DNA from: Yponomeuta sedellus
Taxonomy: Eukaryota; Arthropoda; Insecta; Lepidoptera; Yponomeutidae
NCBI GenBank assembly: GCA_934045075.1
Contig: OW203736.1
Span: 22,173,805-22,237,804 of the forward strand
Length of the DNA stretch: 64,000 nt
Direction: 5' to 3'
Part shown: in pieces, positions 10,126-20,228 of the stretch
Position numbering within the stretch: the first letter of the stretch is position 1
Layout: every line of letters starts with the position of its first letter
The notes under the pieces: generated by a model
Databases searched by the model: none
Seen by the model: the letters and a program-made list of their open reading frames with translations, nothing else
Told to the model about the DNA's origin: nothing
Program-made: the position numbers and the translations under genes

Positions 10126-10877
10126 ATTTCTTCCTTCATCTTCTCCATGTGAAGATGAAAAAAGAAATTTGAAACTATTTTTTTCATTATTATTTCTTAC
10201 TAACTCGCGACGCACATAGATGCGATTATTTATATCGCGATTAGACGTTTCAGCAACATTGCAGTTGCCGTGGTCACGGAATTACTGAAGTGGCGAATAC
10301 AGCTACGTTGCCGAAACGTACATTTTACCTAATAAACAATCGCGATTGGACCCGTTTAATAAAATAATCATCTATATATTTATGTAATAAAATAATAATT
10401 GAGTCTACGCAAATTGTTGAGTCTACTCAAGAATCTAATAAATTGGTCTAGTCTGAATGCGACGAGGAGTCGCATTCAGACTAGAGCAATTTGTTGAATT
10501 TGTGAATTTTCGCTCCGCGCATCGCCTGCGCTGGTCCACAAAAGGCAAGGCCTTAAAGCTGCAGCAAGCAAGCTGGCTGAAAACAATTTCATTAAAAACA
10601 AAAAAAAGGTCTTTTCACGCGCTAGGTTGTGTACCTGGTGTTGTAACTCCACGCTTTATAGTGGAAAATACACGAGGGGAAATTGTTAATACACACAGAA
10701 ATTGAGCTTTCTAAATAGGTACTTTACCATCTTCGCGATATTAGAAACAATCTTCGTGTTGGTAAGAATTTTACCCAAACTAGGCATCGGTATAACTCAA
10801 CAGAGCGTACCGAATACCCTAATTGAAAGTTAAGCCGAATCAAAAGTCAGACGTATAAAAAAATACAAACATACATT
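10126..10877. other. Unassigned; contains a perfect small hairpin
   Basis: A 17-bp perfect inverted repeat, TCTAGTCTGAATGCGAC, with a 5-base loop lies at 10447-10485. The 10240-10350 segment, with CCGAAACGTACATTTTACC and AATAAACAATCGCGATTG, recurs in part near 55430-55455. The 82-codon frame at 10457 is not recognised. Confidence 0.4.
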
Positions 10878-11005
10878 ACCTCACTTGCCACGATCCTGAC
10901 AGATCACCTTCGCTTCATTAACGTTCATAAGTCGTTGCATGCAAGCACGCCGGTTCCGGATACTTTTTATCTTCCCCTTTGCTAACATCCTCTATTTGGT
11001 CGACG
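10878..11005. repeat. Interspersed repeat, family Q
   Basis: The blocks ACTTGCCACGATCCTGACAG, TTCGCTTCATTAACGTTCA, TAAGTCGTTGCATGC and CACGCCGGTTC are shared with 27480-27620 and, more weakly, 35275-35400. The reverse form CTGTCAGGATCG occurs at 27372 and 30400. The 118-codon frame starting at 10939 begins inside this repeat and is not credible as a gene. Confidence 0.6.
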
Positions 11006-11599
11006 TATGTCCGTCAAAAAAAAATATAAAATGCGAAACAATTTTAAAGTTATTGATAATTTTCGGTAAGCTAGGCTTACACAAAAATTTACCCAAAAAA
11101 ATAAACCCCATTTTGCTATCGCACTTTTTTTGGGCGCTTCACAAAGCGCAATATGAAAACGCCTTTGTTGGAGGCAAAACTCTTCCGAGAGCAGTGTTTC
11201 GCTTGAAAAACAATGGTTTAAAGTGGAATTATGCTAAATCGCACTATTGTGTATCGCCGCTGCTCCGCAAGTTTGTAGTCAGAAGTGGGAGCTGAAAATT
11301 TGCATTTTTTGTGACAAATGGGAGGATATTTTTTCAGTTCTCTTTGTTTCATATTTAAAGCTTAATGCGCTAGCAGGTGCTAGCTAGCGCCACCAATAAA
11401 ATAATCATATAACGCGTCTTTGGAAATCATATAGAAAGAGGTAGGTACTCTATAAATATAGTACCTCTTCACCGAGTCACCGAGACCACGGCACCTGTAA
11501 AAGTGCCGAAACGGCGGAAAATTGTAAAAAATATAATAAACGAGTGAAATCCGTATTAAAACAGTTTTAATTATAGTACCTCTTTCTCTAAAACCTAAT
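11006..11599. other. Unassigned
   Basis: No family was recognised. The long frame across 10939-11295 has no motif that I can name. Confidence 0.4.
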
Positions 11600-11835
11600 A
11601 ATAATAATATTCATAGACATATTACACAGATCTCGTTAGCCCTACACTAAGTACAACTAAATGACTTGTGTTATAGGTGCTAACTCGACAATATATTTAA
11701 TACAATAAATACATAGATAACATCAAAGACCCAAGATAAACAAGAAAAGTTCGTTTCCTAGTTTGAACCGGCCTGGGATCGAACCCGAGACCTTCGGTGG
11801 CACAGTCAGCGTGCCAAACCGCTGCGCCACCTAAT
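11600..11835 (-). mobile_element. SINE family III, reverse copy
   Basis: Read on the minus strand it starts with a tRNA-like head (GTGGCGCAGCGGTTTGGCAC; T-arm GGGTTCGATCCC with local changes) and runs through CTAGGAAACG-type sequence. It ends in the block found at 12200-12280: GTTAGCACCTATAACA, CTAACGAGATCTGTGTAATA. It lies head-to-head with the copy at 12036-12285. Another copy is at 31672-31915. Confidence 0.75.
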
Positions 11836-11860
11836 GACAAATACCTAAGTCTAACAATCT

Positions 11861-11925
11861 GACTGAGTCCTAGGTTGTTGATCCTTAGTTCTAGACTGTA
11901 GGTTCTTATAATAGATTAAATAACA
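11861..11925. repeat. Palindromic MITE family A, right half
   Basis: GTCCTAGGTTGTTGATCC, TAGTTCTAGACTGTAGG corresponds to the right arm of the family at 31555-31666. It lies between the two opposed SINE copies. Confidence 0.55.
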
Positions 11926-12035
11926 AATGTTAAAATTTACGAAGTTCACTCTTTGAAAAAACGTATACGAAATCAAGTTATGATCTTTTCCCACTGATAG
12001 CACCGACTAGCGCATCATACTGCATAGATCTCGGC

Positions 12036-12285
12036 AGCCTCGGTGGCGCAGCTGTTTGGCACGCTGACTGTAAATCGGAGGTCTCGAGTTCGATCCCCGG
12101 CCGGGTAAAACTAGGAAACGTTTGCATCGGGTCTTGGATATTATCTATGTTATTATTGCATTAAATCTATCGTCGAGTTAGCACCTATAACAAAAGTCAT
12201 TTAGTTCTACTTAGTATAGAGCTAACGAGATCTGTGTAATATGTCCATGAATATTTATGTATTATTTATTTATCTATCTATACTA
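12036..12285 (+). mobile_element. SINE family III, forward copy
   Basis: The head CCTCGGTGGCGCAGCTG, GGCACGCTGACTGTAAATCG and T-arm CGAGTTCGATCCCCGG is tRNA-like. The body ends in CTAACGAGATCTGTGTAATA, CCATGAATATTTATG and a short TCTA repeat. It is the best preserved plus-strand copy in the window. Confidence 0.75.
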
Positions 12286-12313
12286 TAATACCTAGCATAC
12301 ACGCAGATATTAT

Positions 12314-12447
12314 GGGCCGTTTTCTGAATTGAGAATTTCACTAAGTAAATTCTTAAGTAACATTCTGTCACGCTCCTTGCTGAGAAATTCGAAGAGACAG
12401 TACTACACTTAAGTATTTATTTATTTACTTAATTCAGAAACTGGCCC
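12314..12447. mobile_element. MITE family B, copy 1
   Basis: The terminal inverted repeats are GGGCCGTTTTCTGAATTGAG and the reverse complement of AATTCAGAAACTGGCCC. The conserved interior reads CATTCTGTCACGCTCC, TGAGAAATTCGAAGAGACAG. TAT on both sides (12311-12313, 12448-12450) is a plausible target duplication. Related copies are at 18183-18315 and 22538-22650. Confidence 0.75.
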
Positions 12448-12450
12448 TAT

Positions 12451-13032
12451 GGTTTACCCAGCATACCAGCCAAAATATTTTTTCTTGGTTTACATTTTTA
12501 GGTAGGTACAAAGTTTTTTCTCTAAAATTTGTGTATCTTTTATTCATCAGAAAAATAATTATTCCAAGACCCACGGCGTAACAACGTTATGTTTTTAGTA
12601 GGATATTATTTTTTCTTCGTTATTTAATTCGTTATTAAATATAGTATTCAGAGATCATTTTTATTCTACTAAAATACGCTCGTTTGACCTGAAAATTCCT
12701 GTAGTTTTAGGTTGGGTAAGTTACTAAACAAGCTTACGGAATTTTGATAATGACGCGAACTTAATTAGCACGCAAAATAGCGGAATAGATTTTTAGATGC
12801 TTATTAATATAGGTAATACTTTATTTTATTTTATTTTCCTCTTTTTCTTTTTCTTTCTTTTTTTTGCTTTAAGAAGCGGAGATTTAAAATTGGCCTTTGC
12901 AGCTATGAATTTATTTGTTGTTAATAATTGTTACGCGGCAGTTAATCTCCCTAACAGAAATAAATAAATAATGAAGCCTGTATACCTCAGATAGTAGGGC
13001 ACAGACCTTCTCTCAGAGAGAGAGCAAAGATT
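12451..13032. other. Unassigned; small family G piece
   Basis: Only a short family G remnant at 12979-13032 (GTAGGGCACAGACC, TCTCAGAGAGAGAG) was recognised. Confidence 0.45.
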
Positions 13033-13570
13033 AAAGGTTCAATGTTACTTATGTTTAGAATAGAAGTTTGATTTTGGAACGCAGACTATTTGACAGAGTT
13101 GACGGTTGTCGGATGAGTCTGTGCACACTTTGAACTCTTGTTTTTGATTGCAAAGCGTGTGGAGCCTTTGTTGGCCCAAATTGGTGTGGCAATTAGATTG
13201 CCGGGCTTGTATCTTCGTGTGAAGTGTGAGATAAAGTCCAGGGAAGGTTCCCGAGTTGACAGTGTTGTTATTGGGCGACGGATCGCCCAAAATAGTGGAC
13301 AAATATGTTGTGGTGAAACGCGGTGTCGTAAAAGTGCACTGCAGGTAGGTAGCTTTCTGGGGAAAGAGCTCTTGGGGGTAGACGGGGACGTCTAGGGATC
13401 CCCAAACCTCAGTGCACCCACCCCGGGCGGCGCCGGCTGCCAAGTCGAGAGGCGTCGACGCAGACAGACTAAGTTATTTGTTTTATTAGTTTTAAGTATT
13501 AGTATTTAAGTGGGTCCTTTACCCAACAACTTATGTGTTGTGTCTGTTATGCAATAAATAAAATAAATTC
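13033..13570 (+). repeat. Unrecognised retroposon-like segment with poly(A) signal
   Basis: Bases 13370-13470 are strikingly G+C-rich, and the segment ends in overlapping AATAAA signals before an A-rich end, as in a retroposed 3' end. Frames of 132 codons (minus, 13045-13443) and 85 codons (plus, 13138-13395) overlap. Neither is recognised, and both cannot be real. Confidence 0.35.
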
Positions 13571-13849
13571 CGTATTATTGAGAGTACGACGAATCTACGG
13601 TGCCCAAATATACACATGAATCATGAATTAATAAATACATCTTGAATTTTGGATAGTATAGGTTATATATATAACCATAGATATAGGTTGAAGTGAGTTA
13701 TATAGAGGTCAAGGATTTTTTTAAATTATTAAAAATTATTCTATTATTTATCAGTTATTTCAGATAAATAATTTTAAAATTTATTTATTTAGTTTGTTAT
13801 ATTTATTATTGGTAATATAATTTTTGTTTCTAAACAAAAACATTTATTA

Positions 13850-13911
13850 GTAGTTGAAAGCCACAGCAAAATGATTAAAGCACGTTCATTTTGCTGTGGC
13901 TTTGAAACTAC
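13850..13911. ncRNA. Candidate small-RNA hairpin (62 nt)
   Basis: Arms of about 25 bases pair almost perfectly (AAAGCCACAGCAAAATGA against TCATTTTGCTGTGGCTTT, extended by GTAGTT against AACTAC) around an 11-base loop. The size fits an animal pre-microRNA, but no known microRNA is recognised, and a very small MITE is equally possible. The direction of transcription is unknown. Confidence 0.3.
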
Positions 13912-14069
13912 CTCAATAGCTATCGAATAATTTAGTTAGCTTTAAAAGGCACTGCAAAAAAATCTTTACTCCAGCTCAAATTTATTAGAACCATTGGTCT
14001 GAGAGACGGAGAGGTTTGTTCTGATTATAGTATATATCATTGAATTTTAAGTAAGTACTTAAAATTCAA

Positions 14070-14275
14070 TCTTCTTCTTCTTCAGGCTATATTAGTCCAC
14101 TGCTGGACATACCTAGCCCTCCCATAATGAGCGCTATAGCGCAAGGTTGTGCCATCATTGGGGGGTAATGCCCATAATCCCCACGCTGGGCATGCGGGTT
14201 GGGGATCGCAGTTTGGTAAAATTGTGGTGGTGCTAATTTGGGTTGGTGCTATTCTCTAGGCCGACACCACACAGC
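14070..14275 (+). repeat. Interspersed repeat, family K, longest copy
   Basis: Starting from a CTT-rich run it carries CAGGCTATATTAGTCCACTG, CTGGACATA, GGGGGGTAATGCCC, CGCTGGGCATGCGGG and ends near GCCGACACCACACAG. It is preceded by a perfect short palindrome, TTGAATTTTAAGTA and its complement, at 14039-14070. Confidence 0.6.
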
Positions 14276-14399
14276 AAAATTCAATGGTACTTATATAGCA
14301 ATTTTTGAAGCGTCTTGCTTCAAGTTTATCAACTATTTACATTTTATTTACGTTTTACTAGGGAACTAGTCTAATTAGATAACGTTTGTAATTTGATAT

Positions 14400-14505
14400 C
14401 AACCTTTTGTATTTCCCCGCCGCTGGGTCACGGACTCTCTCTGCATCGCAGGAACGTTAGGCCTAACTTTCCCGCGAAGGCCAAGGCCACGGGGGCAAGT
14501 CTAGG
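14400..14505 (-). repeat. Fragment of the 5S-SINE body
   Basis: CGCCGCTGGGTCACGGACTC, TGCATCGCAGGAACGTTAGG and GGCCACGGGGGCAAG match the reverse of the body segment in the 5S-headed SINE. Confidence 0.6.
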
Positions 14506-15085
14506 CCCTAGAGTCTAATTTTTACGTTTTCAATAGAATGAAATAAGCACGACAATGGTTGATATTTGCCTTAATTGTATAGTCCACAAAGCAATAGCAG
14601 TACAATGTAATTCAAGAGGTATAACCCGCGCAAATTAAATAGGCACCTCTCGCGAAGAAGATCGAATCGCGAGAGGCGCCGAGTTAAGTAGCACGGGTTA
14701 TATACCATTGCAATGCGATTGATTAGACTAGACTACCGCGAGTGTGAATGAAATGACCATTACCGGACTAATATGACTCCATTGGTCTTGCGCTGCTGTA
14801 GTAGTCATCGAAATTTTATGAAGGTTTTGCTCATAAATATATCGCTAGCTTTCTAAAGTAAGATAAGTGCACCAGGCCGCACGAAACTTTGGCCGTTACG
14901 TGGAACATTATCATCAATTTCAGAGCCCATGTGCAAACCTTCATCCTTCCTTGTTTATATAGAGTGTATAGTATATGGTTAACGGTATCCCTATAAGACG
15001 ACGTATCTATTTGTTTTATTAACTGGAAACTTAAATCGATCGAAACGATATGAAGGCAGGTCTGTTTCTAAATCTGTCTGAGATA
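14506..15085. repeat. Foldback at 14601-14722 in otherwise unassigned sequence
   Basis: Arms at 14618-14654 and 14668-14706 share GGTATAACCCG, TTAA and CACCTCTCGCG with their inverse CGCGAGAGGCGCC, TTAA, CGGGTTATATACC around a 13-base loop. The outer flanks remain weakly complementary. No genes were found. Confidence 0.5.
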
Positions 15086-15545
15086 GTAGTTGTAGATGAC
15101 ACGTCACTTATATTTTTAAAATTAAGAGACAAGAGAATGACATTGACAATACAAATAATGCTCTCTCTCGAGTACTAAATTGGTTTACTTCTAATAACTT
15201 ATTGTTAAATTCCAAAAAGACGAAATGTAAAAAGTTCACTCTACCAAATGTCAAAACAGTTGACAGCAATGTTGTGTTGGGGACTGACAAATTAGACCTT
15301 GTGAATGAAACTGTATTTCTATGTATCACAATTGATGCAAAGCTTCAATGGGTTCCTCATATAGAAAAAATAGCAAATAGGCTTAGTTCAGCAGCATATG
15401 CAGTTAAAAGAATTAGGGAACTAACGTCCTATGGCATACTACTGTGGGGACGGACTGCAGACATTGAGACTCTGGTTTGAATTGTAGCGTTCATTAAACC
15501 GCAGTTTCTGCTGTACTTTGAATAAAACCTTTTCATTCATTCATT
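15086..15545 (+). pseudogene. LINE reverse-transcriptase remnant with 3' tail
   Basis: Translation begins VVVDDTSLIF, a changed form of the catalytic YADD box. A frame at 15202-15480 then gives LNSKKTKCKKFTLPNVKTVD, FLCITIDAKLQWVPHIEKIA, SAAYAVKRIREL and SYGILLWGR. This order is typical of the end of the reverse-transcriptase domain and the region after it in jockey/CR1-type non-LTR elements. Sequence normally lying between KRIREL and SYGILLW is missing, so there is an internal deletion. After the stop come TTCATTAAACCGCAG, AATAAAACC and a (TTCA)n tail. The element is 5'-truncated and inactive. Confidence 0.75.
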
Positions 15546-17199
15546 CTTTCTTTCGAAATTGATATCTATATTTAACTAATAACGCTCAGTATCTGCTTTA
15601 CTTTGAATAACACCTTTGGATTCAGACTTTAAAATAAAAACAACAAAGAACAGAACCTACTTGTAGTTTGAAAATTCATAATCAGCAACAACAAAAAGTA
15701 AACCTTTATTTCAGAAAAGATCTGCGTGTAATAGGTACTTTTACCGACATCGCTTTATCTTGATTCATATAAATACGATATCGATTTAAGCTATAAGGGC
15801 CGCTTGCGCAGTTGCCTTAAATCCAGTTTTAGTACAATTTTGACAGAACTTTTTACTGAGAATCAGGTTTAAATTGCTTTAAATCAGGATTTATGAGCTT
15901 CTGCAAGTGGCTCTTAATCTTTCACTTATTATTACTAAGTAGCAAGATGAAATTAGGACATGCGCTAAATTAAAATTCCCTCTACGCTCCTGAAATCCGG
16001 GAGTCGAGTGATCAGGAAGTGCACCTTATTTCATCCATGTCACACTATGCCTTCGAAATAAAAGCTACTGAAGATACGACTAAGAGTGCAGACGAAAGTA
16101 AAGCCCTAAATAGACGTGTCATGTAGCCGACCAATAAAACCGACTAAGGACGCAAGCTCTCGCTCCGAAAAGATCCTTCAAAAGGAAAACGTCCAATAAC
16201 ATGACTTTGCTGATTTTGGCACAGATCACCAACAGCTTAAAGCATCAAATGACCAGGGTGAAAGTCGGATCGATCTCGAATTCTGGACAAAGCTGAGGGT
16301 GTCTGATGATGGGGCCTTAATATGTCCTTGTTTTCTAGTTCTTCAATTCTCCACGCTATCTACGTGCACGTAAGGTTGCACAACTAGCACAACAGAAATA
16401 ACTAGTAGGTTTCTCAAATATCTTGCTGGTTATTCTAACGATAGTGGCCGGTTTAGTAGCTTTGATACTTCTGATCGTTTTGTCGCTGGAGCATGACTTG
16501 CTTGATTGAAGCAACGGGGACAAATCCGACATGACGGTAAGTATAAAGGTCTTTTAATTTCCTCGGTTGCGCATGTGCCCAGAATCAGAGGTCAGGAGAA
16601 TTTACCACCGGTTTCTGAGAAACAGGGTATTGCGAAGTTATTTTACTTGTAGTATCTGACGCTATGCGTTGTTAATATCGTCTTAAAAATTTTTGAAACA
16701 ATACTAGTTCATTGTAGATGAAGAAAGTACGAGTAACGCTAGGCTTGCATGTGCCATATATTTATGAGGACAAACTATCTTGGACGGGACGTGCCTGCCT
16801 TCGCTGCTACCCTGGTACAAACCCTGGCTCAAACATGATGTATCGCTAAATTACCCAAGACGGGGGAACCACTGTGTCACCGTCAGTTCGTTTTCTTTTA
16901 ACTTTTTTAACTTCAAACTCGTCAGAAATAACTATTCATAATATTAGGTGTCAAGTGGCTGAAACAAGTGCCTACCCGCGTAGACTACTTTTCTCTCTGT
17001 ATCTGAGAGAAGGCATTCACAGTAGGACGTACGTTAGGCTGCTTGTAGACGCCGTTTGAACTGCATATTTTGTATGTTAGTAAAGTAGGCTTATTAAACA
17101 AACAGCATAAATGAAATTAATAAATTGATTTCAAATCAATATGACATGAAATAAATTTATTTGTAACCAAAATGAAATTTGCCACGGACAGAAAATACA
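15546..17199. other. Mostly unassigned
   Basis: A reversed family G remnant lies at 16990-17048. The rest shows no gene or repeat that I recognise. Confidence 0.4.
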
Positions 17200-17256
17200 T
17201 ACCTAATAGCATCAATAAAATATGTATTACTAATATTTTATCGATGCTAATAGGTA
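17200..17256. ncRNA. Candidate small-RNA hairpin (57 nt)
   Basis: 24-base arms, TACCTAATAGCATC.ATAAAATAT and its complement, pair at 22 of 24 positions around a 9-base loop. The sequence is A+T-rich. It could be a tiny MITE as easily as a pre-microRNA, and no known family is recognised. Confidence 0.22.
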
Positions 17257-17859
17257 CAGTACAGAACAATACAATTCGACAGCAGCTCGATTCCTAATAA
17301 TTAGATATGTAAGCTTTGATTTGAAAATATGCGGCTGCGTATTATATCTAGTAATTATTCCATAAATCAGTCAGATAAGACTATAAGTGACACTAGTCGG
17401 AAAACTAAAATAAATCGCCTGCGTAAACCCTCTGAGCAACAAAACAGACGCGAGGAACAAACGACCCGCTCTCATGGGAAAGGGGTACCTTAAAGTCCTC
17501 CGTGAAAGTTTTAAGCTCAGCAGCGCTTATGTGTTTGAAATATTAATCCGGCTTAAATTTCGATATAAAACTGTTTCAGGAATAATACCTAACGATCGTG
17601 GTTTGACACGAAATAAGTTACTTTCAGAAAGACTGTTTGCTTCTTAGTAATTAATCGACTCTCAAAACCATCAAGGTAATAAAGTACTTTTTTGTATATT
17701 TTCTTTTTTGTATTTATTTATTAAAAAGAAATTATGGTATGGTACAATAATAATATTATTTTTTTAGATTAAATGTCCGCGTATTGGCAATTTCAAGCAG
17801 CGCTGACGTAGTTGAACATCTCAGATCCTCAGGTTTCCCCAAGATGTTTATAACAACAT
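17257..17859. other. Unassigned
   Basis: Nothing recognised before the SINE family II copy. Confidence 0.45.
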
Positions 17860-18062
17860 AACATAACATTTACATACAGGCACATACATCGCCTTTGGCC
17901 CCACACTAGGATACCCTGTGTCGTGGGAACCAGAAACATCGCGATATCACAAACATGTAAACATCCAGGACCTGGGGTTTTTTTTTTGTTCCCAGCCGGG
18001 AGTCGAACCCGGGACCTCTTACATGGTAGGCAGACGCGCTACCGCTACGCCACAGAGGTCGT
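17860..18062 (-). mobile_element. SINE family II, full copy
   Basis: On the minus strand it has a tRNA-like head GACCTCTGTGGCGTAGCGG ... TGCCTACCATGTAAGAGG, T-arm GGGTTCGACTCCC, then an A run and CCCCAGGTCCTGG. The body and (ATGTT)n tail follow. The anticodon loop is CTACCAT, but the head sits in a repeat that recurs at 19247-19462 and 7040-7185, so it is not counted as a tRNA gene. Confidence 0.75.
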
Positions 18063-18182
18063 CATACCTTCACAGTTGCGAGCGTTTCCTTTTTATGACA
18101 TTGAAATTTTTAAAAGATATTATAGTGTTTATGAGTTTATGAGGAACCAAATGCCTCATGTTACTAAAAATTCCATGTTTTA

Positions 18183-18315
18183 GGACTTGTTACTGAATTG
18201 AGAATTTCACTAAATACTGAAGTAACGTTCTGTCACTCTCTTTTCTGAGAACTTCGAAGAGACAGCACTACAGTTAACTATTTACTTAGCGAAATTCTCA
18301 ATTCAGAAACTGCCC
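18183..18315. mobile_element. MITE family B, copy 2
   Basis: It shows TGAATTGAGAATTTCACTAA at the left, GAAATTCTCAATTCAGAAAC at the right, and the conserved interior TTCTGTCACTCTC, GAAGAGACAGCACTACAGTT. Confidence 0.75.
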
Positions 18316-18397
18316 GAAGCACACAGGACGGGCGTGGGACGAGGACGCGAATAAGACGCGACGCGTTGTGTAGAGGTCACGCCCTCCCCCTGTCTCT

Positions 18398-18702
18398 GAG
18401 TGCTTAGTGCGAGTTTTTTAACTACTCGATCGCGTTAACGTAAACTCATATTTCTATGGCATCGAGGAAGCGCCACCTAGCGACAAGTATGGAAATTAAA
18501 ATTGCTGAGTGCGAGTTGTAATGGTTTACGTTGACAAGTGAACACGTTTACCAGCCAAAACACGAATAAACGCGAGTGCGAGTTGTACTGTGACAGCGTT
18601 TTGCCAGTTCGAACGGTTAACTTACTCATACTCACTACTCAATGCTCGATTAACGGTAGTAAAGTTATTCGATTGGATCTGTCAAACTCGCACTAAGCAC
18701 TC
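18398..18702. mobile_element. 305-bp MITE, family C
   Basis: The terminal inverted repeats are perfect over 19 bases: GAGTGCTTAGTGCGAGTTT at the left and its complement at 18684-18702. GAGTGCGAGTTGTA occurs twice more inside. There is no coding content. A TCT flank on both sides may be the target duplication. Confidence 0.65.
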
Positions 18703-18769
18703 TCTGGTGACCAATGTCATCGTCTCGCCCTTCAGTACATTTTATACTCACGGCCTTATTTAAAAATAA

Positions 18770-19246
18770 GATTCCTAGGAAGCACTCCTCGGAGGCGCTT
18801 ATTTAATCTGTGTTTATATGGTTTCCTTGTAAAATCTACACCAGAGACTTTTTATTAGGCGTTTATCGAGTTTTTAAAGTATAGCGCTTTGTTTTAAATA
18901 AAACATAATTGACTTCAGTACGCCAAGGCACTAAAAACGCATAAATAATTTAAACGATTATGATCTCTAAATTCGTGGTAATGTAGAATCACCCTGGGAC
19001 TAACTTTACACCATATTTTACGAAACTTATGCATATCACTAAGGGATGGGCCCCATTAGGCCTTATTTGCTGTTGTCCATTAAAGAGTTCCGTTCTCTAT
19101 TTATGAAAGTCTTCAACAGATCATCACCAGCTTAAGGATGTGACGTTTACCTATTCGAATAAAATAAAAGAATTATCGACATCGATTAAGATTTAACAAA
19201 GTTATGCGAAAACATAATAAATATATATATGAATAAAATTGATAAC
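18770..19246 (+). repeat. LINE 3'-end pieces
   Basis: The 18770-18850 block (CTTATTTAATCTGTGTTTAT, CCTTGTAAAATCTACACC) recurs at 19485-19620. The 19060-19240 block (CATTAAAGAGTTCCGTTC, TTCAACAGATCATCACCA, GATTTAACAAAG, GCGAAAACATA) recurs at 56880-57125. Both look like untranslated LINE ends. Confidence 0.5.
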
Positions 19247-19462
19247 ATAACATAACATTTATGGCATATGCCATACAGGCAGATACATTGCTTCTGGCCC
19301 CACACTAGGATACCCTGTGTCGTGGGAACCAGAAACAACGACATCACAAACATGTAAACATCCAAGACCTGGGGTTCTTTTTTCTTGTCCCCAGCCGGGG
19401 TTCGAACCCGGGACCTCTTGCATGGTAGGCAGATGCGCTACCGCTACGCCACAGAGGTCGTT
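19247..19462 (-). mobile_element. SINE family II, full copy
   Basis: It has the same organisation as 17860-18062, with T-arm GGGTTCGAACCC in the minus-strand head. It lies 0.5 kb upstream of the tRNA-Val gene in window coordinates. Confidence 0.75.
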
Positions 19463-19484
19463 ATGAACAATTACCTAATTATCA

Positions 19485-19993
19485 CTAATGTTCGTCCTCC
19501 TTTTTTGAAGTCTGTCAAAAACCAGATTCCTTTGAAGCACTTCTTAGAGGCGGTTATTTAATCTGTGTTTACGTGTTTTCCTTGTAAAATATCCACCACA
19601 GACTATTATAAAAAGTGTCCATTGAGTTTTTTAAGGAATCCTTTTTTCTGAGTGTGGGCTGCAGAATCCAAAATTAACAAAGCCTACGTAGGAGGCTGTG
19701 TAATGGAATAGGGTTTTAATCGTTATTGGATTATCAACTTATTCTATCGAATTATTTTAGAAGCCGCAACGAAATGTTATTTTTCTTACCTATTATAATG
19801 TTTTTAACAGGCGCTTTGCGTCTGGAACTCTAGACCAACAATCAAGAATCTTTATTTATAAAAGTATTTTTTGTTTCACGCATATTATGTTCAATGTGGT
19901 GGTGTTAAGCGTAAATACTATTTATGAGATAAAAGTATAAAGAAGCTGGTGGCTGTTAGGTATAACAAAATTAAAATTACAAAAAGTCGTAAT
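19485..19993. repeat. LINE-tail fragment, then unassigned
   Basis: TTTTTTGAAGTCTGTCAAAA and the TTATTTAATCTGTGTTTACG block at 19500-19620 match LINE ends at 18770, 30225 and 57105. The remainder is unassigned. Confidence 0.45.
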
Positions 19994-20065
19994 GTGTCCG
20001 CCCGGGATCGAACCGGGGGCCTTGTGCGTGTGAAGCACACGTGATAACCGCTACACTACGGAAAC
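19994..20065 (-). tRNA. tRNA-Val (CAC)
   Basis: The 72-nt minus-strand cloverleaf has D-arm TAGTGTAGCGGTTATCAC, anticodon stem TGTGC/GCACA with loop TTCACAC (anticodon CAC), variable AAGGC and T-arm CCCGGTTCGATCCCGGG. A T run ten bases downstream is the likely terminator. The acceptor GTTTCCG/CGGACAC contains one U3-C70 mismatch; a standard tRNA-Val would pair there. It could be a functional variant or an early pseudogene. Confidence 0.85.
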
Positions 20066-20228
20066 TATAAACTGCGATCTGAAATAACAGTATAGGATTC
20101 ATCGCTCCCCTGCAAATAAACTGAACATATCTTACTATCTGCGAGTTGTTAAGGAAAACAAAAATAATGTCGCGCAGAGAGAGATAATAAAAACGACGAT
20201 TCAGTCAAGGTCGGTGAACAACGACATA

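Noticed and set aside
10939..11295. 118-codon frame
   Set aside because: It begins inside repeat family Q and has no recognisable domain.
13045..13443. 132-codon minus-strand frame as a gene
   Set aside because: No family recognised, an overlapping plus-strand frame of similar quality, and a retroposon-like 3' end; kept only as an unrecognised retroposon-like segment.
17985..18060. Possible tRNA gene on the minus strand
   Set aside because: It is the head of SINE family II and is repeated with the same body at 19247-19462.
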